Shown here one piece after another: positions 1-12,000 of a stretch of 64,000 bases of DNA. The stretch is taken from assembly GCA_910589415.1 (NCBI GenBank), contig OU342632.1, positions 19,037,507 to 19,101,506 on the forward strand. The letters run 5' to 3'. The notes beneath the pieces are model-generated. The model was not told the origin of the DNA. It was given only the letters and a program-made list of their open reading frames with translations, and made no database searches. Position numbers and translations under genes: made by a program. The DNA comes from Malachius bipustulatus. Its lineage: Eukaryota; Arthropoda; Insecta; Coleoptera; Melyridae. Position 1 is the first letter of the stretch. The number at the start of each line of letters is the position of its first letter.

Positions 1-1746
1 CCGGTTAATTTTGGTACGACGCTTGGAAAAAAGTTATGAGCATCTGGAGTTACATAAAGTCAAAAATCGATCATACGCATAATCGACTTTTTACCCTGTT
101 CATCGGGCCACGCTGCGGTTTGCGATTTTGCATACTTTAGTCGTTCCTCTATCCAGCGGGGTATCGTACATGATAGCCCGCTTAAGCACTCGGTTTTGAC
201 AGGACTCGAAACTTCTTACATACAGAGCTCTGTACCCGGGAAATTCGAATTTCCTGCCATGTTTGATTTTTTTCAAGTGGATTTTTTTTGTACACTAAAC
301 TTATAAAAAACCCACAGAAAAATTTCTGCTATCAAGCGGTAGACATCTATTACCTACATTATATTCGTGGCACCACTTTATAAAAGTCACTCTAAAGGTA
401 AGTTGAACGAAAACTTTAAGTTCCGTTAAAGCGAATAAGTCTTCCAGATTTTTTTGTTCGTAATAATTCTTCCAGAAAAGGAATTCCGAAGTCAGTTTCA
501 ATCAGATAACACGTGTTCCCGAAGAAGAGGTAATGAGACATGCTGCAGACATGCGGGCTGGTAACAACGACCGCCACTGAGAAAACCGTAACAAGCAACT
601 GTAATTGCGGAGGTTCCATAGCCCGGGCAACGGATTACGGAACGGATTGAGCCGTTAGAGATCACTCGGTATTTCTTCTCGCATCCAACAGTCGCGCTCA
701 TGAATGGAACGTAGTGTATCCTGATCCTGAAGACTCATCACTGGATGAAGTTGAAACACCGGACTTTTCGGCAGGGATTCAGGACCGCCTCTGAAAGTGT
801 GGACAAGCATTATTCACTCGCTTCTAACTTCAATTATTATAAGAGATACCTCATCAGGTGAGCAAAAGATATTGTAATAATTTAATTTGCAAATAAAAAA
901 AAATAGACAGCCTTTTGGGAAAAAAATCATGTCAAATCGAATCTTTGAAATTGTTAACAATCAGAATCTCTCCTTTTACATTTTACAGGCTTAATCTCAG
1001 ACATGAATTTTTTCAAAAAGCTGCCTAAATTACGTTTTCATTTTCTCAATCAAAAAACTGTGCATATGTGAGTTAGGTATCACAAAAAAATGAGTTATGA
1101 TCGGAAAATAGTTTGAGCATTATTCTTTTCTTAATAGGAATGTCATCAGAAGGGTTTACCGTTACATTATTACCGGTAATCTCTTTTTTTAATGACAACA
1201 CAGAAATAGAGGCTTCCAGGATTAAATAAAAATTATTCCTTACAGTTAGAGCATCGGCCCTATACCTCCTATTATTGGTTGATGGACCTTTTGTAAACCT
1301 AACAAAGGTAGATTTGATTTAATTTAATGATTGCTTAGCAGCGGTAAAATCTGGATGTGGCTACGTAGTTTTATTATTATAACTCGCTGTTGCGAGGTCA
1401 TTGCTACTTCTTTGCCAAGGTAACTGCCTCCATGCATACGGTAGGACATAGTGGTACATTTTCACTAATTTCACTGGGTTACTGTGTGATAAAGAGCATA
1501 ACTGTAACCAGGGACTACGTAGACCATTTATAGAAGTATGTATGTGTATATGCAGTTAATTGGTGTTATTCAGCTTGCCGTTATTATCGAACGAAATATG
1601 TGCATATTATGCGAGTGTCCCACTAATGTTTTTTTTTTAATTTTCTCGTTTAATATTTTCTTGTTAATTGCAGAAAGCAATACATTTCTGCAGTATATAA
1701 AGTGTTCAGTTCCTAATTTATTTATTAGAAGATTTTTGTATGTATA
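1..1746. other. No gene recognised; AT-rich with one repeat remnant
   Basis: I see no exon chain, RNA gene or domain here. The few short open frames (for example on the - strand at 301-701) overlap one another in different frames and resemble no family I know. Around 855-1070 there is a decayed relative of the inverted-repeat element at 22181-23294: both share a run reading roughly AGACATGAA, then T/A-rich sequence, then CTACCTAAATTA or CTGCCTAAATTA and GTTTTCATTT. Confidence 0.4.
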
Positions 1747-1748
1747 TA

Positions 1749-2716
1749 CAGGGTGTCCGGTAAGTACCTCCTAATCTCTCGGGAGCATACAGGGGAGGTC
1801 AAAATAAACCTAGTCTGTCATAAAAAAAACATTCCTAAAGTGTCCCTAAACGGAGATACAGAGCCCCAAAATGGTACCCTAAGATTTACTTTTTTGGCTC
1901 TAACTTTTTAACCGACCTGTATAATTTGATGAAATTTTAATTTTTTATAGAGGCCATGAAGACTCATTAAGCCATATCAGAGTGGATGTTTGACGTCCTA
2001 AAGGAAGTCAGGAACGGACTTACCACCACACTCATTGTGTCAAAGTTTTGACAGGTGTCATTTTACAGAGCTGAAAACTTATTTTTTAAATACGCTGGTC
2101 ATTCATCTTCACAAAAGGTACTCTTAATTTATTTCGATAAAACTAGCGGTTCTCAAGATAAATCGACTTTTATGCGAATTTTGATCAAGTTCCGTTAATA
2201 GCAATCCATTATGTAGGTAGGTTTGTCAACAAGAATCTGATTTTTACCTGTTTGTGTTTAGAATTTAGTAACTTTTGAGTGTTTCGTATACTTAAAAACC
2301 GATTTATCTCGAAAACCGTCAGTTTTACCGAAATAAATTAAGAGCACCTTTTTTAAAGATGGAGTATTAGACTATTCAAAAAAATAGTTTGTAGCTCTGT
2401 AAAGTGACACCTGTCAAAATTTAGACTCAACGAGTACGATGGTAAGTCCGTTCCGGACTTCCCTGACGACGTCAAACATCGACTTTAATATGGCCTGATG
2501 GCTCTCTGTGGCCTCTATAAAATGTTTAAATTCCATCCAATTATACAGATCGGTTCAAAAGTTAGAGCCAAAAAAGTAAATTGCGGGGCACCCTTTTAGG
2601 ACTCCATATCTCCGTTTGGGGACACTTTGGGACATTTTTTTTTATGACAGACTAGGTTTTTTTTGACCTCCTCTGTATGCTCCCGAGAGATTAGGAGGTA
2701 CTTACCGGACACCCTG
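1749..2716. mobile_element. Long foldback element, CAGGGTGTCC ends
   Basis: The two halves are inverted copies of each other over nearly their whole length. The left end reads CAGGGTGTCCGGTAAGTACC and the right end is its reverse complement, each flanked outside by TA. Matching inner landmarks include a CTCTCGGGAGCATACAG block near 1776 and its complement near 2680, and a GGAGATACAGAG-like block near 1852 and its complement near 2610. There is no coding capacity. TA flanks and short conserved termini suit a non-autonomous Tc1/mariner-type or other TA-targeting element, but no transposase is present to prove this. Confidence 0.85.
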
Positions 2717-2718
2717 TA

Positions 2719-3143
2719 TTGGTGTTTTAAAATTTTATAAGAGACTGATAGGCTGAATACTTTCAAAAACCAAATTTGTAGATTTCCGCTTTCATAAAAC
2801 GTTATTTGGGTTTATTTTTAATAGTGTACTTTTATGCGCGAATTCAGTGATTATGAATATTTTCCGCATTTTGGAAATTGGGTTGTTGAAATTTAAGGCC
2901 TTAGTTGTTTACTGTGAGAATTTCAGTTTCATTCATTTGAAAACGCGCCCTAATTATAGCACTTTTGATCAAATTTCTACCCACGCCACTGGCAAAATTA
3001 TGACTCAAACGCAATTCATTTGCTTCAATCGTGTGATCCCGTTTACAGTTTTATTGTTAAATGATGGACGGCTTATTTGAAATTATGTTTGATCGAAAAA
3101 GAAATTATTTTGACCTGACCTTGGAAAATTTGCGCTGTAGGTA
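2719..3143. other. Spacer between two foldback elements, no gene seen
   Basis: This is unique-looking AT-rich DNA between two inverted-repeat elements. A 77-codon open frame starting at 2847 has no recognisable domain, splice context or partner exon, and I do not call it a gene. Confidence 0.4.
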
Positions 3144-3145
3144 TA

Positions 3146-4146
3146 CAGGGTGCACCATGTATCCTTCTCTATATTATTGCTATCTCCTAACGCTAACAGA
3201 TACAGGGTCAGTTAAACAAGTTCAAAGGAGCGCAATTTTGTGGCCATCTCGATTCCGTCGAGACATACAAGATATCTGTGACCGTTCCTGAAATATCCTG
3301 AAAAAACTGAAAAATCGAGATTTCTTATTTTTCCATATCTTTTTTATTATTGGAGATTAATGAATAATTTTTTGTGAGCTTACATAAGTCGTCAAGAGCT
3401 ACCCATCTGACATTTCAAAAATTTTCAAAGCCGACTAGATCCCAGAATTTTCATAGTCAACTTTCGTTTTTCTTATGGCCACCATAGTGTTTTTTTATGT
3501 TTTTCGGTATAAAAAAATCATAAAAACAAAAAATTGGTAAACTTCAAAAAATAAATTAAAAAAATTTTTATTCTTCTTTTTTCTTTACAAAAAACACACA
3601 TTTTTAGACCAAATTTCATAGATAAATTAAAAAACCATAAGGCAAGCACTATTTCGGCGTATTTTACAAATGTTGACGTTTTTCGACGATTTTTTATTAG
3701 GTTTTTCTTTGAAAACTTAAGAATAAAAATTTTAAATTTTTTTTTTAAATTTATTAATTTTTGGTTTCCATTATTTTTTTCATATCGAACGACATAAAAA
3801 ATAATATGGCGTCCATAAGAAAAACGAAAGTTGACTGTGAAAACTCTTGGATCTAGTAGGCCTTGAAAATTTTTGAAATGTCAGATGGATAGCTCTTAAT
3901 GGCTTATGTATAAGCCTACAAAAAATTACTTATTAATTTCCAATAATAAAAAAGATATGAGGAAAATAAGAAATCTCGATTTTTCAGTTTTTTCAGGATA
4001 TTTCAGGAACGGTCACAGATATCTTGCATGTTTTGACGAATTCGAGATGGCCACAAAACTGCGCATCTTTTCTCTAATTTAACCGACCCTGTATCTCTTA
4101 GCGTTCAGGAGATAGCAATATAGAGAAGGATACATGGTGCACCCTG
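3146..4146. mobile_element. Near-complete 1-kb palindrome, CAGGGTGCACC ends
   Basis: The left end CAGGGTGCACCATGTATCC matches the reverse complement of the right end, both flanked by TA. The arms continue inward for about 480 bp each, for example GAAATATCCTGAAAAAACTG near 3290 against its mirror near 3990, and meet in an AT-rich centre around 3640-3690. A single strand could fold into a hairpin almost 0.5 kb long. No protein is encoded. It belongs to the same CAGGGTG/TA group as the elements at 1749, 18083, 51077 and 56098. Confidence 0.85.
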
Positions 4147-4319
4147 TAGATGGTTGCGTGGGGGGTGGATTTAAATAAAAAGCACATTTTTTCATTGGTT
4201 TTTTCACATCCTAAAGACTCCTGATGCTATTATTGAAATTTTTTTTTTAAGTTTATTAATGTAAAATTACAACAAAAAAAATGTGTAAGAAACATTTTGT
4301 TTTTTCTACATTAAAAACA

Positions 4320-6645
4320 TTTAAAGATGAATGGATAAAAAATTTAACACAAGTAGTTATCCCTGATAATTAAAAAAGATAGGTACTTGCTCTTGGGCCT
4401 AAATTTAGTTACACTCCTAAATAATTGTCAGATTTCTGTTAAACATAATAAATGATCGCTGACATAGAAAACATGATATCCAGTGTGCCAGAAATAGAAC
4501 ATAATTTAGTGAGGGCACAGGTAACAAATTATATCACAAATTTTCTTAACAAAAACTCTCAAAATCAAAATGTCCTTGGTAGTATGTATTTCGAAACGAA
4601 AAAATTCCTGAAATTGACTAGTTCAGAGGTTGAAAGATAAAAATTTTATAACACCTGATGTGGCTAGGACCTGGACCACCTACAAGTCAATTTCGCCTAG
4701 GTTGTACGGATTGCCTAAGATACATAAACCTGAAATTCCTTTCCGGCCGATTGTTTCCACTATGAATTCAGTAACTTCTGCGCTAAGTAGTTTTATTGCG
4801 AAAATATTGAAAAATGCCTTTTCCGATTATAATAAATTTTCTGTGCAAGACACTTGGTCATTCGTTGAGAAGATGCGGAATGTAAAATTGCCAGATGCTG
4901 TCTCCTTGTTTACGAACATCTCATTGGAACTAACAATGAAAATATTAGATGAAACAATTTTTTGAATTGGTCAACTTCATCTTTGATAGCATCTATTTTA
5001 TTTTTGACCATAATTTTTATACACAAATTTTCGGTTGTCAAATGGGCAGTACTTTGAGTCCAATTCTTGCGAATATAATTATGTCAAGTTTGCTGAGAGA
5101 TTGCATTCCTAAGCTTTCTTTTTCATTACCATTTATTTATCAGGATGTGGATGACCTCATATTAGCTCTTCCTGATTGTGGTATAGGAAATAACTAACAC
5201 ATGACAGTCTTAAACGGAGGGCCATGGATAGGTTGTATGCAATCATGCTGACTAATCATCCGCCTGGAAAAAATGGCTTTTCAACACAAATCAGGGGATG
5301 GGCCGGGAGGTGGGGGTTCCTGTTCCTCAACAAGACATTAGAATTGAGCATAACACTGCAGACGACGATATAAGTGGAGTTAACAATCACAGTAGTGAGT
5401 TGGGTTATAGAACTTCAGCCATATATGTATAAGTCAATTCCATATATTAGACATTTAACGGAAAAAAATAGTCAAACTAGTCAAGCCTTATCACTTCAAA
5501 ATTGCAACTTTCAATCTGGTTACGGAGAATACATTGTTCAACAATTTGAAAGACAAAATACCTCTTTTGTCGAAGTCTGACGTGGTGTATGAGTTGAGAT
5601 GTGAATGTGGCAAGGGTATGTAGTTCAAACAATACACGGTGTGCCCTGAAGTTCTTCTCTATGCTTATTATAGGCATTTCATCAGCCACGTGAACTATGG
5701 GCTGGCCGTCTGGGGTGGGTCTGAAAGATCTCTGCGAAGGGTTTTTCTTCTTCAAAAGAGAGCGGTTAGGGTCCTGGCAAGCTTGTCAGTGCAGCAGTCC
5801 TGCAGAGGCCATTTCAGGCGGCTTGGACTTCTTACCGTGCCTACTTTGTATGTCTTCTCTTTGCTCAAATTGATCCACAAAAATCAGGATAGACTTTTAC
5901 CTTACCGATTCACCCATCACTACAGTACCAGGTTCAATTTTTTCAAACCTCCTACACACCATCTGTCGTCTTCAGAAAGGACATTCATGTACGCATCTAT
6001 CAAATACCTGAACCACTTCAAAATAGATCCTGCAACTGTTGGGTTCTCAGCGTACAGTGCGTATCTCCGGAAACACCTCACGGAATTGGAGCCCTACAGT
6101 ACCTCTGACTGTCCTTCCACCCCCCCATCCCTACCTGCAGTCTGATATTAAAACACCTGAAACTCAAAGCCTTGATCCATCCTTATCATAGAGATGGAAC
6201 TATACCTCCATCGAGACCTGATGTCTTTAGTGTCTCTGCGCGTCTCCACCCTCACTGTTCCCGGTGTTATGTTGACTTGCTGTGCGTTTTAAATTTTTAC
6301 TGTTTGTCTTTATGTTTGTTTTTATTATTTCTGTAATAGCGCTGTTGTACTGAGCAATGACTGTTGTAATTCACGTACAATAAAGAAATTTGTAATTGTA
6401 ATTGTAATTGTAACTTCCCAAAATCTAGCAAAAAGATTGACTCTTCATAAAAGTGACATAAGACTACACCCTCAGAGATGTGCTATATTGCTAGACATGC
6501 TAGCACCCTTCAACATAAAGTCGACTTTGATCAAGTGAAGGTTCTAATTCTTCTCAACATTAGATCGAACACACAAAATCTCAATAATATTTATAATTCT
6601 GTTTTACAATTTGACAAAAAAAGTAAAAAACGTTCGCAGCCCTAG
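4320..6645 (+). pseudogene. Decayed Penelope-like retroelement (RT plus GIY-YIG-type endonuclease)
   Basis: Open pieces in different frames together follow the order of a Penelope-like element. A segment reading LGPKFSYTPK (about 4393-4425) is followed by RLYGLPKIHKPEIPFRPIVS (about 4700-4760), the characteristic Penelope RT block, then QMGSTLSPILAN (about 5040-5075) and a YQDVDD box in place of the usual YVDD-type catalytic motif (about 5140). NLKDKIPLLSKSDVVYELRC with CGKG (about 5547-5620) is the linker into the endonuclease. The endonuclease reading resumes as TSQNLAKRLTLHKSDIRLH at about 6413 and continues in a shifted frame as KVDFDQVKVL near 6520. Known members encode RT plus a GIY-YIG endonuclease. 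This copy has several frameshifts and stops and is split by a LINE fragment, so it is dead. I assign the family with good confidence; the outer ends are uncertain. Confidence 0.8.
5633..6412 (+). mobile_element. 5'-truncated non-LTR retrotransposon tail inside the Penelope-like element
   Basis: An open frame ending at 6145 encodes the C-terminal part of a Jockey/CR1-type ORF2 protein: YYRHFISHVNYGLAVWGGS, then VFLLQKRAVRVLA, then SCRGHFRRLGLLTVPTLYVF, the usual post-RT region. After the stop there is a 3' UTR with AATAAAG near 6380 and a terminal repeat of three to four TTGTAA/TAATTG units (about 6389-6412), typical of a LINE 3' end. The RT domain itself is missing, so this is a dead-on-arrival insertion. 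The exact 5' junction is uncertain by about 15 bp because the host element is also degenerate there. It separates the cysteine-rich linker from the rest of the host's endonuclease. Confidence 0.8.
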
Positions 6646-7403
6646 ATATAGCTCTAGAATTTGACTCCTTGAAAAGTGGGACTGGCCATTTGGGAAAACT
6701 TTAAAAAAGGGAAATTTTTTTAAAGTAATTTTTGATTTTTTTACTGTTGGTGGTATTTTTTGGGTACTTGTGGGTGTTATGTATTTGGTATTATTTATTG
6801 ATTTGTTTGGAGAAAAAGAGAAAAAGGGAAAAAGTAAAGTAAGGTAAAAGTAAAAGTAAATGTTTGAGGTATGACGTCATTAATTTTTTTTTAATGGCAA
6901 CCGTGTTTTTTATAGCCTATTTTTTAACAGGACGTACTTGATAACTTACACATCAATTTCTCAAAGTTTCAATTTTTTAATGCTCGTCATTTACCAAAAA
7001 AAGAACACAGTAATTGTAATGTCACTCTGTTGAGGTGAAATAAGAAGCATTATCTGAACAAACTACTATTATTGGTAGTCCGAACCTGGTAATTGTTCTT
7101 TTATATGTATTGTCAAAATGGCAGGCTTCATGAAAACTTTCTTTTATATGGCATTTCTGTCACTTTTAAGCACAAGTGCGTGAAAGAACACACTTTTAAG
7201 CACTAGTGCGTAATAGAATATCATTTCGAAACTAAAAAATGGCAATCAAAATATGAACTTTATGATGCGATTTAATAAAAAATAGATATCATAAGCTGAA
7301 AGTCATCAAGCTACGTTACAATATTTAGCGAGTGGCATTATCATCATCAAGTGAATAATGGCCATAATCGTGAATGTATTACTATACTTTTTCTACTCTT
7401 TTA
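6646..7403. other. No gene seen; purine-rich and AT-rich spacer
   Basis: The stretch contains a low-complexity purine run around 6812-6862 (repeats of GAAAAAG and AAAGTA) and otherwise unremarkable AT-rich DNA. No exon, RNA gene or inverted repeat of note was recognised. Confidence 0.4.
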
Positions 7404-7405
7404 TA

Positions 7406-7701
7406 CAGGTAATCAGTATAACTAGCGCACTCAGAGCATGCTGCGGTAAACTTCACTTTTTAAGAGTGGTACATTTTCTTACTGCAGTGTTGTAAGTTCT
7501 TTTTTCCAAAGATATGAATGTAACCTGAATTTTTCATTAATCTTTATCACGGTTATTGAAAAAATTACCTTTAAACTCGAATGAGGGAATCTCTGTAACT
7601 TGAAAAACAACCGTTTGATTCAATTTTTTGCAGAATATCCTTAATTTTAATGGGCTCTATATCGCCCTGTATTCGAAGTGCGCGAGTTACTGATCACCCT
7701 G
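7406..7701. mobile_element. Internally deleted foldback element (same family as 43583-44109)
   Basis: The right end reads GCGCGAGTTACTGATCACCCTG followed by TATA. The left end CAGGTAATCAG-TA...GCGCACTCAGAGCATG is its diverged inverse. Internal blocks such as CTGCGGTAAACTTCACTTTTT and ACTGCAGTGTTGTAAGTTC match the element at 43583-44109 in the opposite orientation. About 230 bp present in the middle of that copy are absent here. It is non-coding. Confidence 0.8.
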
Positions 7702-7703
7702 TA

Positions 7704-9018
7704 TATAAAAAAATTAATCAAAACATTTTTTGTTTATTTTACTGCTTGCAACAATTCGAGTACCGAGTGCGCACGCGTGAATTTTAAGAAATGTCAGTTA
7801 TCGTTCCTATTCACAGCTTTGCTCTGTTTATCAAATTCCCAGCTTTTGATTGGTTCACGGGCGGCTATTATGAACTATAATTCAATACCTACGAATAGTA
7901 ACCTTCGATCATAATTCATCCAAATGCTCTAATAATTGGAATATTATTCAATAAGAGTAGAAAAACTATTATTATATTATAATACACTATTTATCTAATA
8001 ATGCTTACAAAGTTGTAAAATTTCACATGTTATTAATTACTTAATTATTATTACATTATTAAAACAAAGGTCCTTTTACTTTTAATTTCACTTTCTTAAC
8101 AGCGTACCTATCTCTTTAATTCCGAATAATAAGATTAATTTCAAGCTGCTCAAATAGAAACAGAATACTCAAGCAGAATAGTCACTACTCTCAGGCATCA
8201 AAATTAATTGTGTGAATTACAGTATAAGAAAGACAATATAAAACAACAGTAAGAGTTAAAAGAATGTATTATTTTTCGAGTTACGGTATTGTAAACTTTA
8301 CTTTTCTCGAAAGACATGCAAGGTTCATAAACCATCAGTAGTTATTTATCCAACAAGCTGATCATGGATATTAGTTTTTCGTATATTGTTAGTTGCTGAA
8401 TGCACATTCTGAACGCACTCAAAATTTGAAGATAAACACGTCATTCGAGTCATTTGGAACCCTGCCAAACCGGATTAGGTGATGCCAAATTCGTACTGAT
8501 ATTGGCAATGACCAGTTTTGCCAGTGCCTTAATGAAAATTCGTATTATAATGAAATTTATAAAATAAGAGAAGTAGACTACTAATAAGTCTACTAATATA
8601 ATAATAATAAGAGAAGTACCCAGGTAGACTACTATTGAGAGTCTGGATTGGTGTGGATAACTTCACTCACACTTGAGCGTGAAATATTTCAGTTCTCGAT
8701 TAATCATTTTCAAAAATTTTTTCAACAATCTTGTTCACCATATTTGACGAGAATTAAAAGAAAAAGGTATACAGTAGGGGTATTCACTTTTGTACTTTTA
8801 CGAAATCATGACAGTTCGTGTTAATAGTTTTATACAAAATTTCGTCAAGAGATGATTTCTTAAAAGTAGGTACGAAAGTACTAAACACCTCGTGAATGTC
8901 CCTTTTGTCAAAAAATAGATTGTGATGCCAAAATGCCAAAACGACGATGCTTTACCAGAAAATTTTTATAACAGGCTGCCGTACTATTGTTTAAGCTGAC
9001 ATTTGTTTTATTTTGCAG
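7704..9018. other. Upstream flank of the ZP gene; no coding sequence seen
   Basis: This presumably contains the promoter and any non-coding first exon of the ZP-domain gene, because the first coding exon begins directly after a splice acceptor at 9017-9018. I cannot place the transcription start. An imperfect hairpin lies at about 8770-8905. A similar GAAATCATGACAGTT-containing piece recurs at about 26345-26385, so it is probably a repeat remnant. Confidence 0.4.
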
Positions 9019-9026
9019 GTTTCAAT

Positions 9027-12000
9027 ATGAAAAAACCACGGTTAATCTACGTAGTTTATGCCATATTGACCACATCACTTGATAAAGTCACGGGCTCAGA
9101 TCTGGGGTATTCCCATCCCATTTCTTTCAATAAAATTCAAAATGCGCAAATTAGTTGCGATGGAGACAGACTGAACGTCACTTTAACCTTACAGTATCCT
9201 TTCAAAGGGCTGCTATTTGCAAAGGATTTCGCACAAGAATGTCAGACATTCGGTAGGTATCTTTCTATATTTGTATGAATTTATTATGCCATTTATTCTA
9301 GAATATTCTAGAAATACCTACTGTAACAACCTCCCCCCTTCCCCGATGATCGTCTAGAAAAAGCGGCCAGGACCCTACCTCGATGTGTCGTTTCTTCTTG
9401 TAGCCACCCTCGGTTCTCGGATAGGGTATGCAAAAGCTCTGGAATCAAATGTTAAAGCACAAGAAAAACTATAAGACGTGTGTTACCGGGCTTTCCTTTT
9501 TCCCTTAAAGATTAAAAAATGAAATGATATCACCTTTCATCCATTTTCAAACTGGATATCAGTTCATTCCTTACAATGAATCTTAAATTACCTTAATTAA
9601 TTTACTATTAGTTAATTTTACATCTATTTATTCAGACCTTCCAATGCTGTTCCTGCAGCTGGTTTGAAAAGGACCTGCTTGAGTCATTTCAATCATCTTA
9701 CTCTCTGTTTGCCTTGGCTTTTGTGTGTGAGGGTTGTCGTAAAAATTCCTGACCTGACAATGAATTGAATGGTTTGGTGATTTCACTTTCGTCGGGTGTT
9801 TGGGTGTCTTTAAGACTTACGGTGTTGACTGATTGGGCAAGTTTTACTTCAATTTCAAGCTTGTGATTTGACTGGTTTCTCTGTTTCCTGATTTGACTAA
9901 GTCGTCAATTTGCAGGTAAGCTTTACCAAGAGAAATTACCAGAGCCTATAAGAGACGAAGGCAGCATCCCACTGACCTTCTCCCTCAGGCCACTCTGTTC
10001 AAGTGCACATCGGTTTTTACGCGACTTACACAATAATAAAAACACTTAAGGCACTCTCGCATTCGCGCAACTGCTGAAAGAAAATACCTTGATCTCTTTG
10101 GATCTGCGTTTACCGCAAAAGGCTATGCTCTGACATTACGGAACTCGGTTTTGTTTGTTTTTTGTTTGTTTTAGTTTTATTCCTTCTTCTTTTCTGACAC
10201 CGCGTAAGTCTCAAAGACACCCAAACACCCGACGAAAGTGAAATCACCAAACCATTCAATTCATTGTCAGGTCAGAAATTTTTACGACAACCCTCACAGA
10301 CAAAAGCCAAGGCAAACAGAGAGTAAGATTATTGAAATGACTCAAGCAGGTCCTTTTCAAACCAGCTGCAGGAACAGCATTGGAAGGTCTGAAGTCTGAA
10401 TAAATAGATGTAAAATTAACTAATAGTAAATTAATTAAGGTAATTTAAGATTCATTGTAAGGAATGAACTGATATCCAGTTTGAAAATGGATGAAAGGTG
10501 ATATCATTTCATTTTTTTATTTTTAAGGGAAAAAGGAAAGCCCGGTAACACACGTCTTATAGTTTTTCTTGTGCTTTAACATTTGATTCCAGAGCTTTTG
10601 CATACCCTATCCGAGAACCGAGGGTGGCTACAAGAAGAAACGACACATCGAGGTAGGGTCCTGGCCGCTTTTTCTAGACGATCATCGGGGGTAGGGGGGA
10701 GGTTGTTACACTACTGCTCTGATCGCGTATACTTAATATTCCTTTAAGTATGTAAAAATACGAAAATTGTAATGAATTTATTGACTGAACTAGCTGATTC
10801 AAACAAAACTGGATCAACAGAGAAAAATTTTGTGAAATCAAAATAAATAGTGCGGAGGGCTTGAGGTGAGCCATAGGATACACCCCAGGCAGCCAAAATC
10901 CATGCCAACAACGGGTTGCAACAACCCCAGGCTTGCATTTTGGCTGCGTGGGGTGTATCCTATGGCGTAATAATCCGAACCCACCGTGCTCTTTATTTGT
11001 CAGAGAAAATTTTTCAAAAGTCGACAAGTTGAAAATAAATTTCTTCCACATTATAATCAAATAGTCACTCCACTAATATGTTTTTTTTTTTTAATTAAAG
11101 GTGCAATGAATAATTTTGTTAGCATAAGTTTAACAACCAATGCTTGTGGTATTAGACTAAGTTCCAGAACGAACCAACAAGGAGCACTGGAAATGTTTTA
11201 CAGCGTCAATCTGGTAGTTCAACAAGACAGATACCTGAAGCAGATAACCGACGAAGAACAGATAATTTCATGTAAATTGCACGATCAAGATTTCGTCGTA
11301 AACAGTAAAGCGATGACTGAAATCCTCAAGAACGATTTGAAGAACGCATTCGCCAACCACAGGTAGGTACCTACCACAAATATCTGAATACTTTTTTGAG
11401 CATAACCATCGCGACTTACCTTCATGCAGGTCTGGTCGAACGCGGTTTAGCGGTTGGTCAAAAGACATCGATGAAGAAATTGGCGAGTCAACAGAATTCA
11501 ATGAAGCATTGACTGCTGCCAGAGCTTGGATGGAAATTGTCCCCGAACAAGGGGATAAATTCTCCGGAATGCTAAAAGTTGGAGAGCCAGCTCTTCTTGC
11601 TGTCAAGTCAATTCTACCAGGTGAGACTATATATTATCCAAACAGAATTGTTCACGAGAAAATTGCTTGATAACTGAAAATTGCAGACGGAGTTGGTTGG
11701 AGAGTGGTAGACTGTATGGCCCACGACGGTCTGGGAGATTCGAGTCAGAAACTGCTAGACGAGAGAGGATGTCCTATAGATGATTTGGTACTGCCTATCC
11801 CCGAAGTAGGTCCGGTCAAACCTATTGATGTGATGAGGCATCAGGAAGCCATAGCAAGGTTTTCTGCGTTTAAATTTCCCGACAGGGCTCGTCTTTATAT
11901 TTCTTGTGGATTGCAATTATGCAGATCGTATTGTACAAAGGTAGGTATCATTTGTATAAATTTACCAGTGTCCCTCAGACATCAATTTTTTTCTTTCTCT

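Noticed and set aside
301..701. Overlapping - strand ORFs as a gene fragment
   Set aside because: Three frames overlap without one being better supported; no family resemblance or splice structure.
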